Notes under the pieces: generated by a model | Told to the model about the DNA's origin: nothing | Seen by the model: the letters and a program-made list of their open reading frames with translations, nothing else | Databases searched by the model: none | Translations under genes and position numbers: made by a program | Source: Nocardia fusca NBRC 14340 | GTDB taxonomy: Bacteria; Actinomycetota; Actinomycetes; Mycobacteriales; Mycobacteriaceae | Assembly: GCF_001618425.1 (NCBI RefSeq) | Contig: NZ_BDCU01000008.1 | Location: 62,001-126,000, forward strand | Direction of reading: 5' to 3' | DNA: 64,000 nt | Shown: in pieces, positions 20,026-29,994 of the stretch | Layout: every line of letters starts with the position of its first letter | How positions within the stretch are numbered: position 1 is the stretch's first letter

Positions 20026-21633
20026 ATGCTCACATTTCGGGGGGGCGCGCTCGCGCTGCTGCTCGCACTGACCGGGTTACTCGCCGTTTTCGGGACGAGC
20101 GCACCGGCGGCCCGGGCCCAGGAGCCGGTCGGTTCGATCCTGTACCTGGATATGACGCTGAACCGCGAGGGCATCCTCGAAGTGACCGAGCGCGTGACCG
20201 TGCCGCCCGGCGAACGGTTCACCATGACGCTACCGCTGCGGGTGCAGATCAGCGAGGACTCCGAACGCCGGTTCGCGGTCACCGACATCGAGACCAGCGG
20301 CCCGGGCAGCGCGACGATCGCCGACGATCTGTTCACCGTGGACGCGGGCCCCGGGGAGACCACGGTCCGCTATTCGGTGCGCAATACGGTCAGCGATGCC
20401 GAGGGCAGTCAGGTCTTCCGCTGGTTCGGGGTGCTCAATGTCGATCTCGCCGAAATCCATGCCTCGCTCATCAGCCCCAGTTTCGAGATGGGCATCGTGG
20501 AATGCCTGCTGGGCCCGATCGGTAACACCCGGCCCTGCGCTCAGGTCCGGATCGAGCCGGACGGCGTCATGTACCTGGACCAGACGAATCTGCGCAGGGG
20601 CGAATCGGTCGACCTGACCCTGCAGATTCCGCCGGGAACCGTACCGCCGAACGCCGATATCACCGGCCCCGGCGATTCACCGTTCGCCGTGACCGGGCCC
20701 GTGCTCGTGGCGTTCGGCCTGCTGCTGGCCGCACTCGTGGCGCTGGCCGCCTACATCTTCTGGGTGCGCCGGCAGTCCGTCCCCGCCGAGCCGATGGAAC
20801 CGCTGGTACGCAACGGCGGGCGCACCCACTTCAGTTCCCCGGCCGGCATCCTGCCGGGTGAGGCCGGAGTCCTGCTCGACGGTCACTCCGACCCGACCGA
20901 TATCGCCGCCACGGTGGTGGATCTCGCGGTCCGCAACTATCTGTGGATCTCGCGCATCGGCGAGACCCAGTGGCGGCTGGTCCGGGTGAATCCGGCCGAC
21001 GACCAGCTGCGTGCCTACGAGCGGACGGTCTACGACGCGCTGCTGCCGCCCGGCACCGACGCGGTCACGATGGCCGAACTGGCCGCACCCGGGCGACTGC
21101 CCACCGAGCCGCTGCGCCGGGCCATGGTCACCGACGCCGTCGACCGCGGCGCCTTCATAGACCCCGTGCGCCGGCGGATCCCGCTGTGGCTGGGCGGCGG
21201 CCTGATCGTCCTCGGCGCCGCGGTGACCGTCCTCGCCGCCCTACTGGCCGGGCACGCCCTGGTGGGTGTGGCGATCGCGCTGGCCGGCGGCGCACTGCTC
21301 GCCGCCCAGCGGTTCCTGCCGGTGCGCACCGCCTTCGGCCGGACGCTCACCGCACAGGTCCGCGGATTGCAACGAGGTCTGGAACAGGTCACCAGCCGGC
21401 AGATCCCGCCCGGCGACCGCGAACTCGTGTTCTCCCGCGGTCTGCCCTACATGGTGGTCTGGAGCCGAGCCGACAACTGGGTCCGCACCTTCCGCGATAT
21501 CGACCCCTCCGCCGACGACGATCCCGGGCTGTACTGGTTCGGCGGTTTCGAAGGCGACCGCGACCTGCATCGGTTCGCCGTGCACTTCCCGTATTTCATC
21601 ACCGCGATCGAATCGCTGTTCCCCGCCGAATAA
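20026..21633 (+). CDS. DUF2207 domain-containing membrane protein
   Basis: 535 residues. A signal peptide or first helix (LALLLALTGLLAVFG, then APAARAQ) precedes a beta-rich exported domain (about 30-210), a transmembrane helix near 228-250 (VLVAFGLLLAALVALAAYIFWV), a cytoplasmic segment, and two further helices near 385-425 (LIVLGAAVTVLAALLAGHALVGVAIALAG in part). This is the plan of DUF2207 predicted membrane proteins, which have no known function. It is divergent from the metallopeptidase and convergent with the ROK gene. Confidence 0.82.
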   Translation: MLTFRGGALALLLALTGLLAVFGTSAPAARAQEPVGSILYLDMTLNREGILEVTERVTVPPGERFTMTLPLRVQISEDSERRFAVTDIETSGPGSATIADDLFTVDAGPGETTVRYSVRNTVSDAEGSQVFRWFGVLNVDLAEIHASLISPSFEMGIVECLLGPIGNTRPCAQVRIEPDGVMYLDQTNLRRGESVDLTLQIPPGTVPPNADITGPGDSPFAVTGPVLVAFGLLLAALVALAAYIFWVRRQSVPAEPMEPLVRNGGRTHFSSPAGILPGEAGVLLDGHSDPTDIAATVVDLAVRNYLWISRIGETQWRLVRVNPADDQLRAYERTVYDALLPPGTDAVTMAELAAPGRLPTEPLRRAMVTDAVDRGAFIDPVRRRIPLWLGGGLIVLGAAVTVLAALLAGHALVGVAIALAGGALLAAQRFLPVRTAFGRTLTAQVRGLQRGLEQVTSRQIPPGDRELVFSRGLPYMVVWSRADNWVRTFRDIDPSADDDPGLYWFGGFEGDRDLHRFAVHFPYFITAIESLFPAE

Positions 21634-21640
21634 CGTGAAA

Positions 21641-21668
21641 GCCCCGTGCGGCGATCGCCGCACGGGGC
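21641..21668. terminator. Bidirectional terminator palindrome
   Basis: A perfect 28-bp inverted repeat (arms GCCCCGTGCGGCGA / TCGCCGCACGGGGC) lies in the 54-bp gap between the convergent DUF2207 and ROK genes. Confidence 0.75.
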
Positions 21669-21687
21669 ACGTCCGGGTGCTAGCGCC

Positions 21688-22965
21688 TCATGCCGTGACC
21701 CGCCGCAGCGCGGCGAGCGGATCGGCGTACAGCGCGCTCAGCGAGGTGACGACGGCCGCGAATTCCTGGACCTTCGAGGCATACCCGGTGACCCGGATAT
21801 CCGTGGGCGGCAGCATCGTGGATTCGTTGAAGGCGCGTGCCACATGCGCGAGCCCGGGGCGGTAGGTCGTGAACGCCTGCCCGCCGAGCACCACCCGATC
21901 GGGGTTGAGCATGTCCCGGACCAGCGCCACTGTCCGGCCGAGCACGGTGGCCCGCTCCGCCAGCAGTTCGCGGGCCGGGTCGGAACCGCGGGCCGCGGCC
22001 CGGTAGAGGTCGGCGATGCTGGAACTGGCTTTGCCGTTGTGCGCGGGGATGATTCCCCGTCCGACGGCACGCGCGTGGAGCCCACGGTCACCGACGGTCG
22101 CCTCCAAGCAGCCGCGCCGGCCGCACGAGCATTCCACATCGGAGCCGGTGGGCAGATGCGCGATCGAACCCGGACCGTTGCTCGGCGTGTGCACCCGGCC
22201 GTCCAGGGTCACCGAGATCCCGGCCGTCTCCCGGACATAGAAGTAGAGGCTGCTGCCGTGCGCGGCCCGGCCGGAGTCCTCCGCCGCGTCCTGGCTCACG
22301 CCCGGTAGCAGCAATTCCGAAGCGGCCATGGCCTCGACGTGCGGGGCGATCGTCACCGGGAGACCGAGCACCTCACTGAACACCGCACCCACCGGCGCGG
22401 CCTGCCAGCCCAGTTTCGGGTGGTCGACGATACCGGTGCCGGGATCCACCCGGCCGCCGATCGCGACGCCGACCCATAACGGGGTACGCCGATACCAGCG
22501 CTGCAAAAAGGATTTCGCGCTGTGCGCGACGGTTTTGACCGCGAACTCCTGGCCGGTCTGCGGGGTGGCGATGGTGAGGCCGCCGAGGATCCGGCCGCGC
22601 AGATCCGAGACCACGATCCGGGTGGACGCCGCGCCGATGTGCACACCGAGGGTTCCGAAGGTGTCGTGATCGACCTCGAACGGCACCCGGGGCCGGCCCA
22701 CCGCGCCGGAGGCGGTCAGATCGGCGCGCTCACGCAGCAGACCGGCGGTGAGCAGCGAGGACACCTGACGATTGACGGTCGCGATGCTCAGTCCGGTGGC
22801 CCGTGCGGTCTTGTCCCGGAATACCGGTCCGGTGGTGGCCGCCCGGAGCACGGCCGCGGCGGGATTGTCCGATAACCTCAGGTCAGGTGCGACGACCGGA
22901 CGAGGAACGCGGGTACGAACAGTGGAAGCCTGCGACGCGGTGCGTTCGGCGGTGCGGACAGCCAT
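21688..22965 (-). CDS. ROK family transcriptional regulator
   Basis: 425 residues. An N-terminal winged helix-turn-helix (about 35-85; GLSIATVNRQVSSLLTAGLL) is fused to a ROK sugar-kinase-like domain with GVHIGAASTRIVVSD (phosphate loop region), VAIGGRVDPGTG, and the structural zinc motif CSCGRRGCLE near 280. Members such as NagC and Mlc are repressors that sense sugars or phosphosugars; the M. tuberculosis ROK regulator Rv0485 is reported to act on PE/PPE genes. It has GAGGA 8 nt before the ATG. A Cys-rich leader ORF and an AATATT operator array precede it, and an ESX-related operon is divergent. Confidence 0.88.
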   Translation of the reverse strand: MAVRTAERTASQASTVRTRVPRPVVAPDLRLSDNPAAAVLRAATTGPVFRDKTARATGLSIATVNRQVSSLLTAGLLRERADLTASGAVGRPRVPFEVDHDTFGTLGVHIGAASTRIVVSDLRGRILGGLTIATPQTGQEFAVKTVAHSAKSFLQRWYRRTPLWVGVAIGGRVDPGTGIVDHPKLGWQAAPVGAVFSEVLGLPVTIAPHVEAMAASELLLPGVSQDAAEDSGRAAHGSSLYFYVRETAGISVTLDGRVHTPSNGPGSIAHLPTGSDVECSCGRRGCLEATVGDRGLHARAVGRGIIPAHNGKASSSIADLYRAAARGSDPARELLAERATVLGRTVALVRDMLNPDRVVLGGQAFTTYRPGLAHVARAFNESTMLPPTDIRVTGYASKVQEFAAVVTSLSALYADPLAALRRVTA

Positions 22966-22980
22966 ATGAATTTCCTCGAT

Positions 22981-22992
22981 GAATATTTCCCG
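22981..22992. promoter_or_regulatory. AATATT box in the ROK leader
   Basis: GAATATTTCCCG, 15 bp upstream of the ROK start codon, resembles the boxes of the operator array at 23423-23484 (GAATATTCCCC core). On the minus strand it also pairs partly with CCCG just upstream. It could allow autoregulation. Confidence 0.35.
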
Positions 22993-23045
22993 CGAAACGG
23001 GATATGCCTACAACTGGACCGAGGCGGCTGGGAGATCCAAATCGC

Positions 23046-23153
23046 TCAACCGCGGCAACGGCGGCAACACAACTCGCGGGTGAGGGGCAGGCGCAGACCG
23101 AGAGCGGCGGTCACATAGGTGACCTTCCGTGAGTCGGCGCTGCTGGTAGACAT
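23046..23153 (-). CDS. Leaderless Cys-rich leader peptide upstream of ROK gene
   Basis: A 35-codon ORF that starts with ATG (MSTSSADSRK) and ends LTRELCCRRCRG, with three Cys among its last seven residues. A TAATTT box sits exactly 7 nt upstream with no ribosome binding site, the pattern of a leaderless mycobacterial-type uORF. Its stop is 80 nt before the ROK start. Short Cys-rich leaderless uORFs that attenuate downstream operons under cysteine limitation are known in mycobacteria; by analogy this may couple ROK expression to cysteine or to ribosome stalling at the Cys/Arg codons. Function is inferred. Confidence 0.5.
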   Translation of the reverse strand: MSTSSADSRKVTYVTAALGLRLPLTRELCCRRCRG

Positions 23154-23160
23154 AACAAAT

Positions 23161-23166
23161 AAATTA
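23161..23166 (-). promoter_or_regulatory. -10 box (TAATTT) for the leader ORF
   Basis: TAATTT followed by ATTTGTT and then the ATG of the leader ORF gives a 7-nt spacing, ideal for transcription starting at the start codon. The surrounding AT-rich patch stands out from GC-rich flanks. Confidence 0.5.
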
Positions 23167-23358
23167 ACATCTCCCCGGGCGCAACACCAAGGTTTCGGCG
23201 ATCTTCGTCTCGGTGGCCGGGACGTTCGCCCTGCTCGACCCCATATTTTCACTGCCACATCGCCCGCCTTCCGGCAGTGCACGGTCATTCTCGACGGCCC
23301 GGAGTGTGGTATCGGCCTCGTACCCGGACCGTGGTGAATTCGAAACGTAGCCCGATCG

Positions 23359-23484
23359 AATTCTCCGTTATCGTCCGGGAAATAAGGCCGCAGTCGGAAC
23401 CCGTTATTTCCCGTCGACATCCGGGGAATATTCTCCGCCGTTCTCCGGAGAATATTCCCCGCACAACGGCGGACAATATTCCCG
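23359..23484. promoter_or_regulatory. Operator array: AATATT boxes with 24-bp spacing
   Basis: Three near-palindromic 14-bp boxes lie at 23423 (GGGGAATATTCTCC), 23447 (GGAGAATATTCCCC) and 23471 (GGACAATATTCCCG), exactly 24 bp apart; the first two also form a perfect inverted repeat with 15-bp arms (23423-23437 and 23446-23460). A second inverted repeat, CGGGAAATAA at 23376 and TTATTTCCCG at 23404, and a half-site ATTCTCCG near 23360 precede them. The array lies between the ROK regulator and the ESX-related operon, which suggests multimeric repressor binding. ROK is the obvious candidate, but this is inference. Confidence 0.6.
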
Positions 23485-23653
23485 CAGACCGGCGGATGCT
23501 CGGAGCCCGTCGGCGCGGCCGGGTGCGTGATCCGGTCCGCCGCGCTGCCCGCGCTCGCGAAGGCACGCCCGACGAACCGCGAAGACCCTGGTACACGGCA
23601 TTTTCCGCTGCTATGCTCCGGACGCACGGTGGGGAGTCCGAAGGGGGAAGACG

Positions 23654-24028
23654 ATGCCCGTACCAGATCTGGGTCAATCGGCAGCCGTCCGCCTGTACGA
23701 GGCGGCGCGGGCCGGAGAGTTCCATATGACCGAAGCGGCCGCGCGCGGCCTGGCCGAATCGTGCGACCGGCTCGCGGAGCGAATACGGCAGGCACGGGTG
23801 GACGCGGTCGGCCTCACCGAGGTGCGGGGATTCCCGGAGCTGCCGTCGGGCCATGCGCTGACGCGGGGTTTCGCCGCGAAGGGCCAGGAGTACCTGGACA
23901 CCCTCAGCGCCTTCGAACAGACGGCGCTGCGGCACAAGGCCGCGTATCTGGCGGCCGCCGCTCTATTTCTCGAGGCCGACGCGGCCAACAGCGCGGCCTT
24001 CGCCCGCACGGTGGCGGATACCGCATGA
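23654..24028 (+). CDS. Small helical protein, EspC/WXG-like, first gene of ESX-related operon
   Basis: 124 residues, almost entirely alpha-helical and Ala-rich, with no cysteine beyond Cys in ESCDRL. No signal peptide. Size, composition and position before a PPE-like and an EspG-like gene suggest an EspC-type or DUF2563-type ESX partner, but I do not see a canonical WXG motif. AAGGGGGAAG lies about 4 nt before the ATG. It is 104 bp upstream of the PPE-like gene and transcribed in the same direction. Confidence 0.65.
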   Translation: MPVPDLGQSAAVRLYEAARAGEFHMTEAAARGLAESCDRLAERIRQARVDAVGLTEVRGFPELPSGHALTRGFAAKGQEYLDTLSAFEQTALRHKAAYLAAAALFLEADAANSAAFARTVADTA

Positions 24029-24132
24029 GATGCGGCAGTATGTCCAATTACGCAGGGGTGCAGAAAAATTGAAACCATGCGGTCCGATGCGCCGGAGCGG
24101 TGCGCCGGATCGCGCAACCAAGGGGGCCGACA

Positions 24133-25908
24133 GTGGCGCAGCAGGGGCAGCCGGGTACCGCGGGGGCGGGCACAGACCCGGCCTATGTACCCGACCGTGA
24201 AGTATTCGGCGCGTACACCCATCAGCAGATCTGGGACCTGGTACACGAAAAACTGGCGCCGGCCGAACTGAGCCGTCTCGCCGATACCTGGGGCCACACC
24301 GCGACCACGGTGGAAACGGCCTTCGACGAATTCGCCCGCGACCTCACCCGGTTCTCCGGTGACTGGTCGGGTCTCGCGGCCGTGGCCGCCGCACGGGCCG
24401 CGGCCGCGTTCGTACTGGCCGGCGACGACGCCGTCGCGGTCTGCCGCGTCGTCGAACAGAAGCTTTCGGCCGATTCCACCGCCGCCGAATCCGTTCGCGC
24501 GGCGATCCCGCCACCACCGGGCCCCTATCTGCCGGATCCGGACCCGGCTGTCGAGGCGGCTGCCGGAGCGCAGCGGCGCACGGCCTACAACACCGCCGCG
24601 GCGACTCTGACGGCCGAGGCCCAGGACGCCATGACCTTCGGTTACAACCCGACGATCCCGGCCAGCGGCGACGCCGTCCCCCGTTTCACCGCGCCGGTGG
24701 CCGGGGCTCCGGACGACGAGCCACCCCCCGCCGGGGCACCGGCACGGCCGAACACACCCGCGGCACCGCCGTCGCCGGAGTCCCAGCGCAGCCGCACCCC
24801 GTCCGAGGAGGCGGTCGCCCCTCCGCAGTCGGCGAGCCCGGCGTCCGCGCCGGACGACAACCCGAAAGCCCCGGCCGACGATCCCGACCCGGGCCGCACC
24901 GAGCCGGATCCCGACGATCCCATCGCCGTACGCGGCGGAGAAAGCGACGGTTCACCGGCAGCAATACCGCGGCCGGACACCGAGACCGCGGCACCCGAGT
25001 CTTCTCCCATGGCACCGGCGCCCTCTGCCGATACATCCGAGTCCTCCCCCGATGCGCCGGCGCCGCTTTCCCGTACACCGGCGCCGCCTCCCGATACACC
25101 GGCGCCACTTCTCGATACGGCAATGCCGCCTTCCGATACAGCGGTGCGGCCTACCGGCGCAGCGGGGAATCCGTCCGACTTCCCGCCGGGAAGCAACACC
25201 GCCGGTTCGGCGGGCACCGCGACGGCCGCCACCGCCCCGGCCGCGCTGCCCGCTGCGCCCACCGCGGACCGCGGCGCCGCGGACAGCGCCGGCTCCCCGG
25301 GTCCGCTCCGGGCGCCGGCCCCGGTACCGCAGGCGGCCGGGTTTCCAGACCGAGGCGATACGAGCCCCGCTCCCGCGGCCCTACCGCCCCGATCCCCCGC
25401 GGCGGCCGGATGGGGTCCGGCAGAAACAGCCGGCCGTGCCGATACCGCCCCCGCCGCACCGCACGGCGGTCACCGGCCGGGCCAGGTCGGCTCGACGACA
25501 CCGGCCGCGCCCCAGCCCGGTCCCGCCGCAACCGGTTCCGACGCAGGCGCCGCGGCCGCCCAGCGACCCGGCCAGAGCGAACAGATAGCCCGCTCGGTCC
25601 CCTCCCGTCCGACCACCGAAGCGGCGCGGGAATCACTCGCTCCCCCGGGCGCCGGGACGGACCCGGCGATGAACCAGAGATCCGAACACCCCTGGACCCG
25701 GACGGTGCGACCGAGCGGATTCCCGCTGCCGCCCGCCCCCGGACCGGTGCCGTCACGCGCACCCGATGGCGAACGCAGCAGTCCGGACTATCTGCACAGA
25801 CCGAACGAGCAGTTGACCGCCACCCCGCCCGCCGTCCCGCCGGTCTTCGGTGAGTACACCGGGACCGAGGACCCGGACAGAACCCGACCGGGTGACGGGA
25901 ACCGCTGA
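24133..25908 (+). CDS. PPE/WXG-like protein with long Pro/Ala-rich tail
   Basis: 591 residues. The first 170 form helical hairpins with a WSG motif (RFSGDWSGLAAVAAARAA, about 75-90), like the WxG turn of PPE and WXG100 proteins exported by type VII secretion. From about residue 185 to the end the sequence is low-complexity Pro/Ala/Ser/Thr/Gly with repeated pieces such as APPPDTPAP and is predicted disordered; it may span or bind the cell envelope. GTG at 24133 with AGGGGG 6 nt upstream is preferred. Its stop overlaps the next ATG (TGATG), so it is coupled to the EspG-like gene. Confidence 0.75.
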   Translation: MAQQGQPGTAGAGTDPAYVPDREVFGAYTHQQIWDLVHEKLAPAELSRLADTWGHTATTVETAFDEFARDLTRFSGDWSGLAAVAAARAAAAFVLAGDDAVAVCRVVEQKLSADSTAAESVRAAIPPPPGPYLPDPDPAVEAAAGAQRRTAYNTAAATLTAEAQDAMTFGYNPTIPASGDAVPRFTAPVAGAPDDEPPPAGAPARPNTPAAPPSPESQRSRTPSEEAVAPPQSASPASAPDDNPKAPADDPDPGRTEPDPDDPIAVRGGESDGSPAAIPRPDTETAAPESSPMAPAPSADTSESSPDAPAPLSRTPAPPPDTPAPLLDTAMPPSDTAVRPTGAAGNPSDFPPGSNTAGSAGTATAATAPAALPAAPTADRGAADSAGSPGPLRAPAPVPQAAGFPDRGDTSPAPAALPPRSPAAAGWGPAETAGRADTAPAAPHGGHRPGQVGSTTPAAPQPGPAATGSDAGAAAAQRPGQSEQIARSVPSRPTTEAARESLAPPGAGTDPAMNQRSEHPWTRTVRPSGFPLPPAPGPVPSRAPDGERSSPDYLHRPNEQLTATPPAVPPVFGEYTGTEDPDRTRPGDGNR

Positions 25909-26612
25909 TGGATTGGGTGTTCACGCCGGACGAGTTCGGTCATATCTGGCAGACCGAGACCGGGCTCGACCGGCGGCCCCACCCCATAGACCTGGCTCCC
26001 CGAGCCACCGTCGGCACCGAGAGCGCGCGGGCCGCGCTGGGGCTGGACTCCCGGTTTCCACCCAACAGCGATGCCGATCTCACCGGTACGCTGCGTTTCC
26101 TCGCCCGCACCGATGTCACCCGGGTCACTGTCTTCGGCGACGAGTTCGACGGCGACCGGCGCCGCCCCGATCCGATCCTCGCGCTCGCCGTCGCCTTCGG
26201 AAACTGGGGCGCGGTGATCCGCGCGCATTCGGGACAGGTGAGCGTCACGGCCTGCCACGCCCGGAATATCGGTAAGCACCTCGCCACCGTGCTCGGGCCG
26301 GCCACAGCCGGCACCCTTCCGGCCATGCGGGAACCACGGGAGGCCGTCCTCTGCCCGGATTCGGGCCGGCAGCAGCCCGGCCGGGCCGAACGGCTGCGCG
26401 AGATCCTGCACCGGCCCATCGACGCACGAGGGTTCTTCACGGTCGCCGTGACCCCGGAGGATCCCATGTCACCGCCGCCGATACACCGCACCTGGCTGGA
26501 TTTCACCGGCGACGGACGCTACCTACTCGCCGCGGGCAGCCACCTGGCACTGACCCCGGTCGGCGAATCCGATCTGGCCGCCGAACTCACCCGGCTGGCG
26601 CGGATACACTGA
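25908..26612 (+). CDS. ESX secretion-associated protein, EspG family
   Basis: 234 residues, close to the usual length for EspG, the cytosolic chaperone that binds the tip of PE-PPE substrates and keeps them soluble for ESX export. The N-terminus MDWVFTPDEFGHIWQTETG matches the family start, and the pattern of alternating strands (LAVAFGNWGAVIRAHSGQVSVTA in part) fits. It overlaps the PPE-like gene by one base, which supports that gene as its client. It ends 24 bp from the convergent HhH-GPD gene. Confidence 0.8.
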   Translation: MDWVFTPDEFGHIWQTETGLDRRPHPIDLAPRATVGTESARAALGLDSRFPPNSDADLTGTLRFLARTDVTRVTVFGDEFDGDRRRPDPILALAVAFGNWGAVIRAHSGQVSVTACHARNIGKHLATVLGPATAGTLPAMREPREAVLCPDSGRQQPGRAERLREILHRPIDARGFFTVAVTPEDPMSPPPIHRTWLDFTGDGRYLLAAGSHLALTPVGESDLAAELTRLARIH

Positions 26613-26636
26613 CCCGCTCGCAGGCCGGGGGGCGGG

Positions 26637-27209
26637 TTATTTCTGCTTGGCGGCAGCCTTCATCTGCTTTTTGAAGGCACGCACTTCGAGCAAGGTCTCG
26701 CCGTCGACGATATCGGCCGCCGAGCGCCGCGAACCCGGTTCGGCGTAGTCCCCGGCAGCCGCTTCCCACCCGGCCGGCCGCACCCCCAATTGCTTACCGA
26801 GCAGTGCCAGGAATATCCGGGCCTTCTGGTCGCCGTAACCGGGCAGCGCCTTCAACCGCTTCAGTACTTCCCGGCCGTCGGGGTCGCCGACGGTCCAGAT
26901 CGCGGCCACCTCCCCGTCGTAGTGTTCGATCACGTAGCGGGCGAGGTCCTGGATCCGCCGGGCCATGGACCGGCCGTAGCGGTGGATGGCGGGCGGTGTC
27001 GCGGCCAGCTCCTCGAATTCGGCCTGGTCCGCGGCGGCGATCGCCTGGATATCGAGTCCGCCCATCCGGTCGGCGAGCTTCTTGGGGCCCCGGAAAGCGT
27101 GCTCGAGCGGGTACTGCTGGTCCAGGAGCATCCCGATCAGCAGTGCCAGTGAGCTCTCCGAGAGCAGCTCGTCGGCCTCGGGTTCCTGCGCCAGACACAA
27201 CTTCGCCAT
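26637..27209 (-). CDS. HhH-GPD family (base excision type) protein
   Basis: 190 residues, the length of the uncharacterised actinobacterial HhH-GPD family. The helix-hairpin-helix is LKRLKALPGYGDQKARIFLALLGKQLG (about 125-150, quoted in part), preceded by LIGMLLDQQYPLEHAF. The catalytic Asp position of DNA glycosylases is not clear, so enzyme activity is uncertain; a role in DNA repair is inferred from the fold. ATG at 27209 has AGGAG 6 nt upstream. It is divergent from a methyltransferase. Confidence 0.8.
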   Translation of the reverse strand: MAKLCLAQEPEADELLSESSLALLIGMLLDQQYPLEHAFRGPKKLADRMGGLDIQAIAAADQAEFEELAATPPAIHRYGRSMARRIQDLARYVIEHYDGEVAAIWTVGDPDGREVLKRLKALPGYGDQKARIFLALLGKQLGVRPAGWEAAAGDYAEPGSRRSAADIVDGETLLEVRAFKKQMKAAAKQK

Positions 27210-27328
27210 GCCCTGCTCCTCACTCTGGACTACCAGCGATGATCCCACGGACACCGCGCCGCTCCCCGCCGTGCGTACCTCCGCGTCCGCTCCGGCCATG
27301 ATGGATGGGCTTCCCCAGCTGCACCTAT

Positions 27329-27334
27329 TAGGCT
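27329..27334 (+). promoter_or_regulatory. -10 box (TAGGCT) for methyltransferase gene
   Basis: TAGGCT is followed by exactly 7 nt (CGCCCCC) and the ATG at 27342, with no ribosome binding site: a leaderless start. Confidence 0.5.
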
Positions 27335-27341
27335 CGCCCCC

Positions 27342-28199
27342 ATGCCAGACACGGCGACAAAGCCACCCACCACACTGGATGGACACGGACCCATGGACAG
27401 TTTCGGGTTACGCCCCGACCGTTTCGATGCCGCAGGCCACGACCAGCTGGTCGATATCCGCGATCTACAGGCCACCCTTCCGGGACTCACCCGGCTACGC
27501 GACTGGGCACACGAGGCCCTGGCGTTGCAGCCGGGTGAGCACGCGGTCGATATCGGCTCCGGTACCGGATCGGAGGTGATCACCTTTGCCGACGCGGTCG
27601 GGCCCACCGGTTCGGCGGCGGGTGTCGAACCCGATCCGAACCTGCTCGCCGCGGCCGTCGCGCGCGCCGCCGAGGCGCGTTCATCGGCCACGTTCCATTC
27701 CGGTGACGCCTACGGCATCCCGTTCGGGTCCGCCGCCTTCGACGCAGTGCTGTGCGAACGCGTGTTCCAGCATCTGACCGCACCCGCCCGAGCCGCGCGC
27801 GAGATCGCCCGGGTACTGCGCCCCGGTGGCCGGGCCGTGGTGATGGATGCCGACTGGGGATCGGCCATCGTGCACCCCGGAGAGCATCGCGTGGTCCGCG
27901 AGGTCGTGGACACTCTCATCTCGGCGACGACCAACCCCTACTCGGGCCGCAGGCTGGCAGGTCTGCTGACCGCGGCCGGGCTGGAGGTGGAGAGCACCGG
28001 CTCGCAGGCGCTGATCCAGGACCGTTCGGTCGGGGCCGGAGCGCTGGTCAGCCGGGTCTCCGCCATGGCGGTGGCCCGGCGAGTGATCACCGAGGCCGAA
28101 CGCGACAAACTACTCGCCGATCTGGCCCGGGGTGCGGCGGCCGGTGATATCCACCTCTCGGTGACCATGTTCGCCGTACACGTCCGCAAACCCGCCTGA
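27342..28199 (+). CDS. Class I SAM-dependent methyltransferase
   Basis: 285 residues. Motif I is VDIGSGTGSEV near residue 69, motif II acidic end GVEPDPN, motif IV FDAVLCERVFQHL and motif post-I RVLRPGGRAVVMD, the Methyltransf_11/25 pattern common in small-molecule and UbiE-like enzymes. The substrate cannot be read from sequence. It has a leaderless promoter and ends 18 bp from the convergent aspartate aminotransferase. Confidence 0.88.
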   Translation: MPDTATKPPTTLDGHGPMDSFGLRPDRFDAAGHDQLVDIRDLQATLPGLTRLRDWAHEALALQPGEHAVDIGSGTGSEVITFADAVGPTGSAAGVEPDPNLLAAAVARAAEARSSATFHSGDAYGIPFGSAAFDAVLCERVFQHLTAPARAAREIARVLRPGGRAVVMDADWGSAIVHPGEHRVVREVVDTLISATTNPYSGRRLAGLLTAAGLEVESTGSQALIQDRSVGAGALVSRVSAMAVARRVITEAERDKLLADLARGAAAGDIHLSVTMFAVHVRKPA

Positions 28200-28217
28200 C
28201 CCCGGGCCTTCCGGCTC

Positions 28218-29537
<1,320 letters not shown>

Positions 29538-29759
29538 TTACGGACGACCGCTGGGTCCGGCCGCCCCGAGCCACGTTACCCGGGCACCCGTCACCACCGG
29601 GCGGGGTTGGGAGTCTGCGCGCTGTGTTCGATTGCCCCGCCTTCGGCAGGGCGGGTCGCAGCCCTACCGGCCTCGGCCACAGAGATGGACCATCCGGAGC
29701 AGGAGAAGGCAGAGGGCAAGCGCTGAGGTAAGTCTCGAGTGAAGGGCCCCGCTGAATAA

Positions 29760-29848
29760 GGGGACCCCGCGCACCCGGCAGAGCCCGTTGACCCTTGCTG
29801 CCTTCCGGCCCTGGGGGAGTTCACAGGATGCGCGCCGCGCGGGATCCG
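29760..29848 (-). ncRNA. ffs: Signal recognition particle RNA (4.5S, small type)
   Basis: On the minus strand the conserved apical loop reads AGGGCCGGAAGGCAGCAAGG (GGAA tetraloop region), the Ffh-binding signature. The ends form a perfect 11-bp stem (GGATCCCGCGC with GCGCGGGGTCC). About 89 nt, typical for bacterial small SRP RNA. It guides Ffh-mediated targeting of membrane proteins. Its position beside the aspartate aminotransferase matches M. tuberculosis. Confidence 0.9.
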
Positions 29849-29994
29849 TTGGCCAGTGTAGCGGCTACCCACCCTGCGCGCTGCAGGGGGCCGATACCGC
29901 GCCCACCGGGCCGGGTACGAGCAGGCCCCGTGATCGCTACCATTCTTCTGAGTCGGAGGGGGATATTCCCTCACCACACGAGGGGATGGCGAGG

